A DNA stretch of 64,000 nucleotides from an uncultured Mycoplasmatota bacterium (GTDB lineage: Bacteria > Bacillota_I > Bacilli_A > RF39 > UBA660), in the NCBI GenBank assembly GCA_947652325.1, contig CANTCQ010000002.1:62001-126000 (forward strand), given 5' to 3'. The stretch's first letter is position 1, and every line of letters starts with the position of its first letter. This document shows, in pieces, positions 1-8,430 of the stretch. The position numbers were made by a program, and so were the translations under genes. Under the pieces are notes generated by a model. It saw only the letters and a program-made list of their open reading frames with translations, was not told where the DNA came from and did not search any database.

Positions 1-2
1 AA

Positions 3-326
3 CATAAAATAAAAGATTATTATCGTTTTTGTTATAATGAAAAATGGATGACTCTTTTTTTCAATAAAGAAGAGCAGGAATACAATTATCCTTCTTCTAT
101 AAATATTGAAAAAAGTATTACTTTAAAACTAGATACCGAATTGGTCTGGAATTTTTTAAAAAGGAAAAAAGTGATTATATTTCAAATTTTTTATCTTTAT
201 TATGTTTTGGAATTGACCATCAAAGAGATTGCATCTTTACTTCATCTAACCGAATCCAATGTAAAACATTATTTATACCGAACACTTCATGAGTTACAAG
301 AAATAGTAAAAAAGGAGGAAATCTAA
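3..326 (+). CDS. ECF-type RNA polymerase sigma factor, 5'-truncated by window edge
   Basis: The C-terminal half matches sigma region 4: a helix-turn-helix in which a FYLYYVLELTIKEIA-type first helix is followed by LHLTESNVKHYLYR. The reading frame is open upstream of the ATG at 48 to the left edge, and the extra residues (for example DYYRFCYNEKW) fit the end of sigma region 2, so the ATG is probably internal and the gene starts outside the window. The stop overlaps the next ATG as TAATG, a translational coupling typical of a sigma/anti-sigma pair. Role by family: redirects RNA polymerase to a small regulon in response to an envelope signal. The signal is unknown. Confidence 0.8.
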   Translation, partial: HKIKDYYRFCYNEKWMTLFFNKEEQEYNYPSSINIEKSITLKLDTELVWNFLKRKKVIIFQIFYLYYVLELTIKEIASLLHLTESNVKHYLYRTLHELQEIVKKEEI

Positions 327-970
327 TGGCAAATAAAAATACGTTAAAACAAATTTTAGAAGAGAAAATAAATAAAGAAACTATATATAAGAAAGTAATA
401 AAGAAGCAGGAAAAAAAGCCAAGAAGAATCGAAAAATGGATTTTGATACCTATCTGTATGATAACATTGTGTCTTTTCATCGAAAAAAAAGAAACAAAGT
501 ACCAAGCAAATGAAAATAATAATGGAATAGAAAAAACGGAAAAAGAGGAAAACTATACAAATTCCAATGGCAAAACATATTCCCTACAGGAAGATACTAT
601 ATACATTCCTAAAGAATCCAATGAAAATATGATTCTTCCTTTTAAAATACAACTTCCTAAAAATTTAGTCGAAAAGAAAAACCTAATACTATATCTGCAA
701 GAAGAAATTTATGCTTATCAAAAAATTTATGAAAATGATAGCCAAAGCCAAAGTATCGTAATCACTATATTTCTAGACAAAATAAAAAAAGCAGAAGGAA
801 AAACAGAAGTGATACAAAATAGAGAATATAGAATTCATAAATCTTCTGGTAGTGCAAATCGGTCTATAGTACAATGGGATTATAAAGAACAGACAATAAG
901 CATGGAAATTACAAATTTCAAAGAAGAAGAAATAATAAAAATTTTAAAAACGATAGGAGAAGAAAAATGA
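326..970 (+). CDS. Membrane-anchored putative anti-sigma factor (DUF4367-like)
   Basis: This 214-residue protein has a basic N-terminal cytoplasmic segment (about residues 1-37), one membrane helix (about 38-52) and an extracytoplasmic domain. The C-terminal part (IVQWDYKEQTISMEIT... EEIIKIL) resembles the DUF4367 domain found on many anti-sigma proteins of Bacillota. It is coupled to the sigma gene by TAATG and to the next gene by ATGA. By topology and position it probably holds the sigma factor inactive at the membrane. No zinc-binding anti-sigma HxxxCxxC motif is present, so the binding mode is not the ZAS type. Function is inferred from context. Confidence 0.6.
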   Translation: MANKNTLKQILEEKINKETIYKKVIKKQEKKPRRIEKWILIPICMITLCLFIEKKETKYQANENNNGIEKTEKEENYTNSNGKTYSLQEDTIYIPKESNENMILPFKIQLPKNLVEKKNLILYLQEEIYAYQKIYENDSQSQSIVITIFLDKIKKAEGKTEVIQNREYRIHKSSGSANRSIVQWDYKEQTISMEITNFKEEEIIKILKTIGEEK

Positions 971-1461
971 AAAAAATAGGGATAACGGTAGGAATTATAA
1001 TTTTATTAATTCTTTTCTTTCCCATTCGCTATGCTTACAAAGATGGAGGCTCTATTCGTTATAAAGCATTTTTATATGAAGTCACAAAACACCACAAAAC
1101 CATTCCTTGCAATAGCGCTACACCTAAATACCAAACAGGCATAACAATAAAGGTGTTAAATAAAACCATTTATGAGAAAATCACCAATCCATCTATAGAG
1201 GAAGAAATTAAAAAAGAAGAACCAAAAGAAAAAATGTTAAGACTTGATAATGAGTTATATTATGATACGGGAATGATTGTAACAGAAGGAAGATGCGGAG
1301 TAGGGATAGAAGAAATAAAAAAGTTTGTGCCCAAAACAGAAATACCTACTCATAACGAAGAAATAAATTTTATAGGAGGAATAAAATACCAAAGAATAAC
1401 AGATACAAGAGTCGATGTCTTAATAATAGAAGCATGGCATCAATTTGAAAAAAAAGAGTAG
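967..1461 (+). CDS. Small membrane-anchored protein of unknown function, sigma operon
   Basis: This 164-residue protein has an N-terminal membrane helix (about residues 5-21) followed by an extracytoplasmic domain beginning YKDGGSIRYKAFLYEV. The DGG-x-x-x-Y-x-A-x-x-Y pattern recalls a family of short uncharacterised clostridial envelope proteins, recognised only from memory. The start ATG overlaps the preceding stop (ATGA), so it is translated with the sigma/anti-sigma genes. Two cysteines lie in the external domain (CNSA and GRCGVG). No enzymatic motif is seen. Confidence 0.6.
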   Translation: MKKIGITVGIIILLILFFPIRYAYKDGGSIRYKAFLYEVTKHHKTIPCNSATPKYQTGITIKVLNKTIYEKITNPSIEEEIKKEEPKEKMLRLDNELYYDTGMIVTEGRCGVGIEEIKKFVPKTEIPTHNEEINFIGGIKYQRITDTRVDVLIIEAWHQFEKKE

Positions 1462-1476
1462 AAAAGAGGAAGAGAA

Positions 1477-2532
1477 ATGAATAATAAAATAAAAACGATA
1501 CTCACAGGCATAATAGCGATTCTCTTACTTGTGGCAATTACATATAAAGAAAAAATAGTAAAAAACGAATACCAAAATACAGATTTAAACATTGTTTTAT
1601 CTTTAGAAGATGAAATAAATAAGAATAGTGTATGGTGTGGAACATTCAACTTAATTTGGAATGATTTAAAAAAAGATTTAGTAAAACAAGATATCGTATT
1701 TTCACCTCAACTGGAAATGGTGAAACATTTAAACAAAGGAACTTTTACCGAAAAGGAGTTGAAAGAAAAAGATTATTATAAGGTAATAGGGAAACCTACT
1801 TTTGCCTTAAAAAAACAAATAGAAGAAGAGATACAAAGAAAATTTAAGGAAAAAAGTGATATTTTAGAGGATTTTGAATGGCAAGAAGAAGGGAATGAAG
1901 ATTATTTTTTATATGCCATGCTAAAAAAAGAATTTCATTTTAAAAAGAAATTTACACAATTAGAAAACAGTACCTTTAAAAATTACCAAAACATTGCTTA
2001 CTTTGGAATTGATAGTACTACAGAGGAAGAAGTGTATAACCAAGTAAAAGTACTTTATTATAAAGATAAAAATAACTTTGCAATTACATTAAAAACCGAA
2101 GAACAAGAAGAAATTATTTTGATGCGAGGAGAAGCCAAAAAAACTTTTCTAAAAACGTATGAAGAGATAAAAAAGGAACAAGAAAATTACGAAGGAAGTA
2201 AAATTTTTAAAAAAGGCGATAGTTTAAAAGTTCCCTATTTAAATCTAAGGTTTAAAAAAGAATTTGAAGAACTAGAACACAAATACTTTACCTTTACAAA
2301 TGGAGAAAAATATTATATTGAAAAAGCAATTCAAACTATTAAATTTGAGTTAAACGAAAAGGGTGGTAAAATAAAAAGTGAGGCAGGAATGCACAACAAA
2401 AACTTTTCAGCAATCGAAACAACCCAAAGAGAATTTCATCTAGAAGATACTTTCACACTTTTCCTAAAAGAAAAAGAAGCATCTCTTCCTTATTTTGGCG
2501 CCTACATAGAAGATATAACGCAATTTAATTAA
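1477..2532 (+). CDS. Membrane-anchored serpin-like protein
   Basis: This 351-residue protein has a signal-anchor helix at about residues 7-23. The rest follows the serpin order: FNLIWNDLKKDL...DIVFSP near the N-terminus, then FLYAMLKKEFHFKKKF, which resembles the serpin NALYFKG-W-x-x-x-F block, then LKVPYLNLRFKKEFE resembling the s2C/s6A strands. A NEKGGK hinge-like segment and a C-terminal FTLFLKEKEASLPYFGAY resembling PFLFLIRD...LFMGRV complete the series. The hinge lacks the small-residue run (TEAAAAT) of inhibitory serpins, so protease inhibition is doubtful. It has a good RBS (gaggaagag) and closes the sigma-factor operon. The serpin assignment is my inference from motif order. Confidence 0.5.
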   Translation: MNNKIKTILTGIIAILLLVAITYKEKIVKNEYQNTDLNIVLSLEDEINKNSVWCGTFNLIWNDLKKDLVKQDIVFSPQLEMVKHLNKGTFTEKELKEKDYYKVIGKPTFALKKQIEEEIQRKFKEKSDILEDFEWQEEGNEDYFLYAMLKKEFHFKKKFTQLENSTFKNYQNIAYFGIDSTTEEEVYNQVKVLYYKDKNNFAITLKTEEQEEIILMRGEAKKTFLKTYEEIKKEQENYEGSKIFKKGDSLKVPYLNLRFKKEFEELEHKYFTFTNGEKYYIEKAIQTIKFELNEKGGKIKSEAGMHNKNFSAIETTQREFHLEDTFTLFLKEKEASLPYFGAYIEDITQFN

Positions 2533-2581
2533 AAATAACCATCCAACTAAAATAATTTCATTTTTTTGTTAGAAAAAAGAG

Positions 2582-2587
2582 TATAAT
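2582..2587 (+). promoter_or_regulatory. Putative -10 element for the GDPD gene
   Basis: A TATAAT box lies 44 bases before the ATG at 2632. Transcription would begin near 2594, leaving the AAAGAGAAG Shine-Dalgarno sequence inside the leader. No convincing -35 is visible. This favours the ATG at 2632 over the TTG at 2608. Confidence 0.4.
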
Positions 2588-2631
2588 AAAGAAGGCATAC
2601 AAAAAAATTGAAAGAAAGAGAAGTTGAAAAT

Positions 2632-4458
2632 ATGAAAAAATTGAGCGAAGCAAAAAAAATGATTACTTATAATTTATGGACACTGGTAGGATTTGAAAGT
2701 GCTTTTAAAATTTTATCATTTTTTATCTTTACTCCTCTGTTTTTTAAAGTTTTTAATTTTATTATGAAAGTCACAGGATATAAATATTTAACATTTGAAA
2801 ATTTATTTTCCTTTTTAAAAAATCCCCTTACTTTATTTTTATTACTTGTTTTGCTGTTGCTTCTTCTAATTTATACTATGTTTGATATTACAACCATCAT
2901 TGTTATTTTAGATGCATCTTATCACGAGCAAAAAATAAAGATTTTAGATGCCATTCTTTTATCATTGAAAAAATGTATACGCCTTTTTAATCCCAAGAAT
3001 ATGATGCTTTCTTTTTTAGTGTTGTTTTTAATTCCTTTATTAAATGTAGGGGTTGCTTCAAACTTTATTACAACGATTAAAATTCCTGAATATATTTTAG
3101 AATTTATTATACAAAATAAACTTTTTTTAATTTTGCTTATTATTGTTTTTATTATATTAATGATTATATTTTTTCGATGGATTTATGCGCTTCATTATTT
3201 TGTTTTAGAAGAAGTAAATTTTAAAGAAGCAAGAGAAAAAAGTGTTTTTTTAAGTAAAGAAAAACGCGGAAAAGATATTGTAGTTTTAATAATTCTACAA
3301 CTTGTGATTACCATGATTTATTTTTTCTTTATTCTAATAGGCATTTTTATAATTCTATTTTTTAATAAAATATTTGGAAGCATCATATTGCTTAAAAGTA
3401 TTGCAACAACGATTATTTGGGTTTTTATTGCCTTGTCTTTTCTAATCCTTACGGTTTTAACCACACCCATTAGTTATGCAGTTTTAAGTGTTCTTTATTA
3501 TTTGCATAAAAACGAGTGTAAAGAAATAATAAAAGCTTTACCACTTGCAGTAGAAACACAAGAAGAAAAGAAAAAAAGTATTATCAAAAGAATTATTTGT
3601 TTTTTAATTTTTCTAGCCCTAATAGGAGCAACAATTTTTACATATGGTATATATAACGGAAAATACAATCTAAACATAGAACATACAAGAATGGAAGAAG
3701 TAACAGCCCATCGTGGGGCTAGTAAGGAATGTCCTGAAAATACCATGAGCGCTTTTATAAAAGCCAAAGAATTAGGAGCTGATTATATAGAATTAGATGT
3801 AGGGCAAACAAAAGACAATTATCTTATTATTTTGCATGATACAAGTTTAAAAAGAACAACGGGTTTAGATAAAAAAGTTTGGGAGCTAACTTATGAAGAA
3901 ATCAAAAAATTAGATGCAGGTCATATTTTTGATGAAAAATTTGCAGGAGAAAAAATTCCCACTTTAGAAGAAGTACTCATCTTTGCCAAAGAAAAAAATA
4001 TAAAACTAAACATTGAATTAAAACCAACGGGCCATGAAAATCATTTTGAGAGTAGTGTTGTTGATTTAATATTAAAATATGATTTAGTAAAGTCTTCTGT
4101 TATAACTTCTAGTCATTATGAGGTATTAGAAAATATAAAAAATTATAATAGTGAAATAAAAACAGGATATGTAAAAAGCCTTTTATATGGAGACGTATCT
4201 TCCTTTACAGCAGCCGATATTTTTAGTATCGAAGCAACTAGTATTACAAAATCTTTAGTGAATCAAATTCATGCAGAAGGAAGACAAATCTATGCTTGGA
4301 CTGTAAATACCAAAGAAAATATAGAAAAAGCAATTGACTTAAGAGTAGATAATATCATAACCGATGATGTAACACTAGCCAAAGAAACCATTTATAAAAA
4401 GAAAACCAGTAACTTAATAAACGATTTTGTTAAATGGATAGAAGAGACTTTTAGGTAA
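2632..4458 (+). CDS. Glycerophosphodiester phosphodiesterase with N-terminal membrane domain
   Basis: The first 340 or so residues are strongly hydrophobic, with about eight membrane helices, as in the GDPD-associated membrane domain. The C-terminal domain is a GDPD TIM barrel: AHRGA (catalytic His near residue 360), PENTMSAF, ELDVGQTKD and HD in LIILHDTSLKRTTG, then LNIELK and YAWTVN. It hydrolyses glycerophosphodiesters to glycerol-3-phosphate and an alcohol, possibly from lipids or lipoteichoic acid. An in-frame TTG at 2608 would add eight residues, but the RBS spacing and the -10 box favour ATG 2632. A short gap separates it from the sigma operon. Confidence 0.88.
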   Translation: MKKLSEAKKMITYNLWTLVGFESAFKILSFFIFTPLFFKVFNFIMKVTGYKYLTFENLFSFLKNPLTLFLLLVLLLLLLIYTMFDITTIIVILDASYHEQKIKILDAILLSLKKCIRLFNPKNMMLSFLVLFLIPLLNVGVASNFITTIKIPEYILEFIIQNKLFLILLIIVFIILMIIFFRWIYALHYFVLEEVNFKEAREKSVFLSKEKRGKDIVVLIILQLVITMIYFFFILIGIFIILFFNKIFGSIILLKSIATTIIWVFIALSFLILTVLTTPISYAVLSVLYYLHKNECKEIIKALPLAVETQEEKKKSIIKRIICFLIFLALIGATIFTYGIYNGKYNLNIEHTRMEEVTAHRGASKECPENTMSAFIKAKELGADYIELDVGQTKDNYLIILHDTSLKRTTGLDKKVWELTYEEIKKLDAGHIFDEKFAGEKIPTLEEVLIFAKEKNIKLNIELKPTGHENHFESSVVDLILKYDLVKSSVITSSHYEVLENIKNYNSEIKTGYVKSLLYGDVSSFTAADIFSIEATSITKSLVNQIHAEGRQIYAWTVNTKENIEKAIDLRVDNIITDDVTLAKETIYKKKTSNLINDFVKWIEETFR

Positions 4459-4525
4459 AAGAGCATTTGTTTTTAGTAAGTTAGTACAAAGCTATAAGAT
4501 CTAGGAATCATTTAGTATGAACATT

Positions 4526-4554
4526 TTGACAGAATATATGGAATTTTGTATAAT
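4526..4554 (+). promoter_or_regulatory. Consensus sigma-A promoter
   Basis: TTGACA at 4526-4531 and TATAAT at 4549-4554 are separated by 17 bases. Both boxes are perfect. It drives the gene starting at 4585. Confidence 0.75.
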
Positions 4555-4584
4555 AGCAATCAATTATGAAAGGAAAAAAATAAT

Positions 4585-4908
4585 ATGAAAGAAAGTTTTT
4601 ATAGCCTTTGGATAGATTATCATTCTGGAAATATCAACAGAGCATTAACAGAAAGAGAATATAGTGAAATAAGAGCGTGCGATTTTTCTATGCATCTACT
4701 TATTCCAACCAAAGCTTTGTTAAAAATGTGTGGCGGATTAAATAAATTAAAACAAATGGATATATATCATAATAATGATGTAATAAGAAAAATGGCTTTA
4801 GCTTTTCGTGTACCAGAAGAAGTAATGTTTTTTAAGATGGACTATATAATTAAGCAGGAAAATAACAACAAATTCATAAAAAGAATTTTAAAGAAAAAGA
4901 ACCAATAA
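4585..4908 (+). CDS. Small ImmA/IrrE-like protein lacking HExxH
   Basis: This 107-residue protein resembles the C-terminal half of ImmA/IrrE (DUF955) proteins: a helix with E-x-x-A (YSEIRACDFSMHLLIP), then VIRKMALAFRVPEEVMFFKM, matching the usual lA-x-x-F-x-V-s-x-x-x-v-x-x-R segment. The zinc-binding HExxH that normally precedes it is absent, and too little sequence lies upstream to hold it. It may therefore be a non-catalytic regulator or a remnant. It stands alone behind a perfect promoter, with an AAAGGAAA RBS. The assignment is by pattern only. Confidence 0.45.
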   Translation: MKESFYSLWIDYHSGNINRALTEREYSEIRACDFSMHLLIPTKALLKMCGGLNKLKQMDIYHNNDVIRKMALAFRVPEEVMFFKMDYIIKQENNNKFIKRILKKKNQ

Positions 4909-4959
4909 CTAGAAAAAAATTTAAGAAGAAACAAAAAATAAAGAAATTCCATGTCTTAT

Positions 4960-4987
4960 TTGCCAAATCAAAAAAATTGTGTATAAT
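4960..4987 (+). promoter_or_regulatory. Putative sigma-A promoter
   Basis: TTGCCA at 4960-4965 and TATAAT at 4982-4987 with a 16-base spacer lie about 60 bases before the thioredoxin-like gene. Confidence 0.5.
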
Positions 4988-5047
4988 AGATACAGAGAAA
5001 AAATGTAATCTTTAGTCGAAAAAGATTAAAAAAGGAAGGAATTTTAT

Positions 5048-5743
5048 ATGAAAAAGAAATTATTTACTTTAATAGCAATATTTGGAATCATCTTAATACC
5101 ATTTCAAACAAAAGCAGCGGAAACCTCTATGAATTTAGAAGAAACTTTAAAAGATGCAGGTATTACATTTGACTTATCCAATTACAAAGAAAGTGATGAA
5201 CAAACCACTATTTATTTGTTTAGAGGAAGTAGTTGTGGATATTGTCACAAGTTTTTAGAGTTTTTAAATAGTATTCTACCAGAATATGGAAAATATTTTA
5301 AAGTAAAATCTTATGAGGTATGGCAAAATACTGACAATGCGAAGTTAATGAAAAAAATAGCAAACTTCCTAGATGAAACGGCCAATGGTGTTCCTTTTAT
5401 TGTAATTGGAGATAAAGTTTTTACGGGATATTCTAATACATTTGATGACCAAATCAAAAAAGCAATTGTAGAGGAGTTCAATAATAAAAATGGAAATGAT
5501 GTTTTAAAAGCTATAGAAAAAGCAGATAAAGAAAAAAATAAATCTTCTGTAGGAAGTGCAACAGTTATTATTTGGAATTTTATATTTGTTGGTATTGGTA
5601 CAGGAATTGTTTTACTATATGTAAATAATAAGGTAAATACTACCAATCATAAAGTGGAAGAAGTAAAAGTTTTTTTAGAAAAAACGATGAAATCAAATAA
5701 AACAGAAGAAAAGGGTACTACAAAGAAGAAACAAAAAAAGTAA
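5048..5743 (+). CDS. Exported thioredoxin-like protein
   Basis: A signal peptide (residues 1-24, ending TKAAE) is followed by a thioredoxin-fold domain with IYLFRGSSCGYCHKFLEF, giving a CGYC redox site at Cys63 and Cys66, and a cis-Pro-like GVPFIVIGD. A membrane helix follows at about residues 174-193 and a Lys-rich tail ends the protein. It is therefore a cell-surface dithiol/disulfide oxidoreductase anchored at the C-terminus. The partner and direction of the reaction cannot be told from sequence. The RBS is AGGAAGGA. A terminator follows directly. Confidence 0.75.
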   Translation: MKKKLFTLIAIFGIILIPFQTKAAETSMNLEETLKDAGITFDLSNYKESDEQTTIYLFRGSSCGYCHKFLEFLNSILPEYGKYFKVKSYEVWQNTDNAKLMKKIANFLDETANGVPFIVIGDKVFTGYSNTFDDQIKKAIVEEFNNKNGNDVLKAIEKADKEKNKSSVGSATVIIWNFIFVGIGTGIVLLYVNNKVNTTNHKVEEVKVFLEKTMKSNKTEEKGTTKKKQKK

Positions 5744-5772
5744 GAATAGGTTTTTAAAATCTATTCTTTTTT
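5743..5772 (+). terminator. Rho-independent terminator
   Basis: AGAATAG and CTATTCT form the stem, with an A/T-rich loop and a T-tract after it. The first base overlaps the stop codon of the thioredoxin-like gene. Confidence 0.7.
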
Positions 5773-5795
5773 AACAAAGAAAGATGGTTTTTTAA

Positions 5796-6683
5796 ATGAT
5801 TTTAAATGTTAGTGGAAGAACAGATATTGTAGCCTTTTACACTCCTTGGTTATTAAAAAGAATAAAAGATGGATACTTTGATGTTCGAAATCCATTTAAC
5901 AGACATCTAATAAGTCGTATTTATATGGAAGATGTAGATGCTATACTGTTTTGTACCAAAAATCCTGTTCCCATTTTGAACCATTTAAATGAAATAAAAA
6001 AGCCTATTGTTTTTCAAGTAACATTAACGCCTTATAAAAAAGATATAGAGCCAAATGTACCAGATAAAAAAGAAATAATCGATGCTATAAAAAAAATAAG
6101 TTTATTGGTTGGAAAAGAAAATTTTTATATTCGATATGACCCCATTTTTCTAAGTGAAAAATACAACATTTCGTATCACCAAAAGGCATTTGAAAAGATA
6201 TGTAGTTTAGTAGAAGGGTATGTAGAACATATCATAATTTCTTTTATAGATGATTATAAAAATGTACGAAAAAATCAAAATATTTTAAAACAGCGAGATT
6301 TTACAGAACAAGATTATGAAACGATTGGAAAAAGTTTTTCTAAATCTGCTAAAAAGCATAACATGACAGTACAAACATGTTTTGAAGATAGAAATTTAAT
6401 AGAATATGGTTTTATTAAAGGAGAATGCCTATCCCATGAAATGGCTTATAAATTGACTGGAAAAACATATAAAAATTGGAAAGCAAGAAAGATGCAAAAG
6501 TGCAACTGTGTAGAAATGGTAGATATAGGAGATTATAATTCTTGTAAACATTTATGCAAATACTGTTATGCTAACTTTTGCGAATCCCAAGTACAACAAA
6601 AAATGTTAGAACACGATGTAAATTCTTCTTTATTAATCGGACACGTAGAAGAAAAAGATAAAGTGGTAGTGCGAAAAAAATAA
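5796..6683 (+). CDS. DUF1848 family protein with Fe-S-type cysteine cluster
   Basis: This 295-residue protein begins MILNVSGRTDIVAFY, the signature start of DUF1848, and carries FCTKNPVP and QVTLTPY characteristic of the family. The C-terminus has clustered cysteines (KCNCVEMVDIG, then CKHLCKYCYANFC) that resemble a radical-SAM or Fe-S ligand set. Family members are annotated as DNA repair photolyase-like, but no activity is established to my knowledge. Substrate is unknown. The gene stands alone between a terminator and the PAP2-DgkA gene. Confidence 0.8.
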   Translation: MILNVSGRTDIVAFYTPWLLKRIKDGYFDVRNPFNRHLISRIYMEDVDAILFCTKNPVPILNHLNEIKKPIVFQVTLTPYKKDIEPNVPDKKEIIDAIKKISLLVGKENFYIRYDPIFLSEKYNISYHQKAFEKICSLVEGYVEHIIISFIDDYKNVRKNQNILKQRDFTEQDYETIGKSFSKSAKKHNMTVQTCFEDRNLIEYGFIKGECLSHEMAYKLTGKTYKNWKARKMQKCNCVEMVDIGDYNSCKHLCKYCYANFCESQVQQKMLEHDVNSSLLIGHVEEKDKVVVRKK

Positions 6684-6786
6684 AAGAATGACTTATATTA
6701 GAATACAGTTTTTGTATATTTTAGTATTGATTTTTATAGAAAGTGCATAATAATTTAGAAAATAAAACTTTTTAGGAGAAGAGAAA

Positions 6787-7776
6787 ATGGCAAAAAAAAG
6801 TTTAAAAAATAAAATACTTTGGATAACTGCTTTTGTTTGTTTTATCTTTTTTTTGATAGGTAGTCAAATTATCTTTTCCAGTCAAATAGAAAAAATAGAT
6901 AACGGAGTGTATTGTTTTCTAAAAGACCACATTATAAAAGAACAAGTAACGCTATTAATGAAATGTTTTACATGGTTAAGTAGTCCCATCTGTTTATTTG
7001 CTGTTTTTTTATTATTTTCCTTTATTTTCAAAAAGAAAAAAGAAAAAATAGCTCTTTTTTTTAATCTAATCGGAGTAGGGAGTTTAAACCAAATATTCAA
7101 AATAATTTTAAAAAGACCAAGACCGAATGTCTACCAATTAATCCCCATTACTGGCTATAGTTTTCCTTCTGCTCATGCTATGGTAAGTTTATCCTTTTAT
7201 GGATTTATTACATATCTTTTAGGTAAAAAAATGCAAAAGAAACAGAAACAAAAAGCAATTATTTTAGCTACAAGTTTTCTAATACTTGGGATTGGATTTA
7301 GCAGAATCTATTTAGGTGTACATTATTTTTCGGATGTTTTAGCAGGATTTCTTATTTCGTTATGTTATTTAAGTTTATTTATAAAAGCCTATAATAACTT
7401 TGGTAAGTCTAAAAATAGAATAAAGTTTTTAAATAGTTTTAAATATGCTTTTACAGGAATTTTTAGTGCTTTCAAAAGTGAGCGAAATATGAAAATTCAT
7501 ACAATTATCATGTGTTTTGTTATTCTTTTTGGTTTTATGCTAAAAATTAGTAGTACAGAATGGCTTCTATGTATTGTTTGTTTTGCACTTGTAATTAGTG
7601 GAGAGATGTTTAATACAGCGTTAGAGGAAGTAGTCGATTTAATAACAAAAGAACAAAATCCCAAAGCAAAACTTGCGAAAGATATTGCAGCAGGAGCTGT
7701 TTTGGTTTTAGCAATAGCGAGTTTATTTATTGGGATAATTATATTTTTTCCTAAAATAGTAGCTCTGCTTACATAA
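6787..7776 (+). CDS. PAP2 phosphatase fused to DgkA-type kinase
   Basis: Residues 1-200 are a PAP2 phosphatase with KRPRPNVY, YSFPSAHAM and SRIYLGVHYFSDVLAG, the three classical motifs. Residues 215-325 are a DgkA domain with FKSERNMKIH and EMFNTALEEVVDL plus three membrane helices. The PAP2 part would dephosphorylate a lipid pyrophosphate such as undecaprenyl-PP or phosphatidylglycerophosphate. The DgkA part in Gram-positives is usually an undecaprenol kinase. The fusion would unite two routes to undecaprenyl phosphate, the carrier for cell-wall synthesis. Both catalytic motif sets look intact. It is a single-gene unit. Confidence 0.88.
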   Translation: MAKKSLKNKILWITAFVCFIFFLIGSQIIFSSQIEKIDNGVYCFLKDHIIKEQVTLLMKCFTWLSSPICLFAVFLLFSFIFKKKKEKIALFFNLIGVGSLNQIFKIILKRPRPNVYQLIPITGYSFPSAHAMVSLSFYGFITYLLGKKMQKKQKQKAIILATSFLILGIGFSRIYLGVHYFSDVLAGFLISLCYLSLFIKAYNNFGKSKNRIKFLNSFKYAFTGIFSAFKSERNMKIHTIIMCFVILFGFMLKISSTEWLLCIVCFALVISGEMFNTALEEVVDLITKEQNPKAKLAKDIAAGAVLVLAIASLFIGIIIFFPKIVALLT

Positions 7777-7778
7777 TT

Positions 7779-7787
7779 TGTTATAAT
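7779..7787 (+). promoter_or_regulatory. Extended -10 promoter
   Basis: TG at 7779-7780, one base, then TATAAT at 7782-7787, directly behind the PAP2-DgkA stop. It serves the ybaK-like gene. Confidence 0.55.
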
Positions 7788-7820
7788 AAAATAAAAATTA
7801 AAAAACAAGGAGAAAGAAAT

Positions 7821-8297
7821 ATGTCATTTATAAAAGCAAAAAAACATTTGGCAAAATACAATTTAGAAAACAATATTTTAGAATTCATGGAATCTTCAGC
7901 AACTGTAAAAGAAGCTGCAATAGCACTACATTGTGAAGAAAAAGAAATTGCAAAAACATTAGGATTTTTAGTGGAGAATGAACCTATTTTGATAATAACA
8001 GCAGGAGACCAAAAAATTGACAATTCAAAATACAAAGAAAAATTTAAAGAAAAAGCTAAAATGATACCATTTGATGAAGTGGAAAATATAACGGGACATG
8101 AAATAGGAGGAGTATGTCCTTTTGGAATAAAGGAAAATATCAAAGTATACTTAGATAACTCTTTAAAACGCTTTAAAACGGTTTACCCTGCATGCGGAAG
8201 CCATAATAGTGCTGTTAAATTAACATTAGAAGAATTAATGAAGGCATCTTGTTTTTTAGAATGGGTTGATGTTTGTAAAACGATAGATAAAAAATAG
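7821..8297 (+). CDS. YbaK/EbsC family aminoacyl-tRNA deacylase
   Basis: The 158-residue single-domain protein has VKEAAIALHCEEKEIAKTLGF, with the conserved substrate-pocket Lys, then GHEIGGVCPFGI and the C-terminal YPACGSHNSAVKLTLEEL, all hallmarks of the YbaK/EbsC fold. Family members hydrolyse mischarged tRNAs, mostly Cys-tRNA(Pro). It therefore acts as trans-editing quality control in the cytoplasm. The RBS is AAGGAG with good spacing. It is transcribed alone and ends before a strong terminator. Confidence 0.87.
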   Translation: MSFIKAKKHLAKYNLENNILEFMESSATVKEAAIALHCEEKEIAKTLGFLVENEPILIITAGDQKIDNSKYKEKFKEKAKMIPFDEVENITGHEIGGVCPFGIKENIKVYLDNSLKRFKTVYPACGSHNSAVKLTLEELMKASCFLEWVDVCKTIDKK

Positions 8298-8354
8298 TAA
8301 AGTAAAAATACAATGTTTAAAAAGAAATAAAATAAATAGGCAAACATATCGTGG

Positions 8355-8400
8355 AAAGAATTATTTTTTAAGGCTTAGCAATAAAATAATTCTTTTTTTT
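8355..8400 (+). terminator. Rho-independent terminator
   Basis: AAGAATTATTTT (8356-8367) pairs with AAAATAATTCTT (8383-8394), followed by a run of T. It ends the ybaK-like transcript and abuts the next promoter. Confidence 0.8.
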
Positions 8401-8401
8401 A

Positions 8402-8410
8402 TGTTATAAT
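8402..8410 (+). promoter_or_regulatory. Extended -10 promoter
   Basis: TG at 8402-8403, T, then TATAAT at 8405-8410, only 20 bases before the sirtuin start codon. Confidence 0.65.
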
Positions 8411-8430
8411 AAAAATACTAGGAGGCTTTC

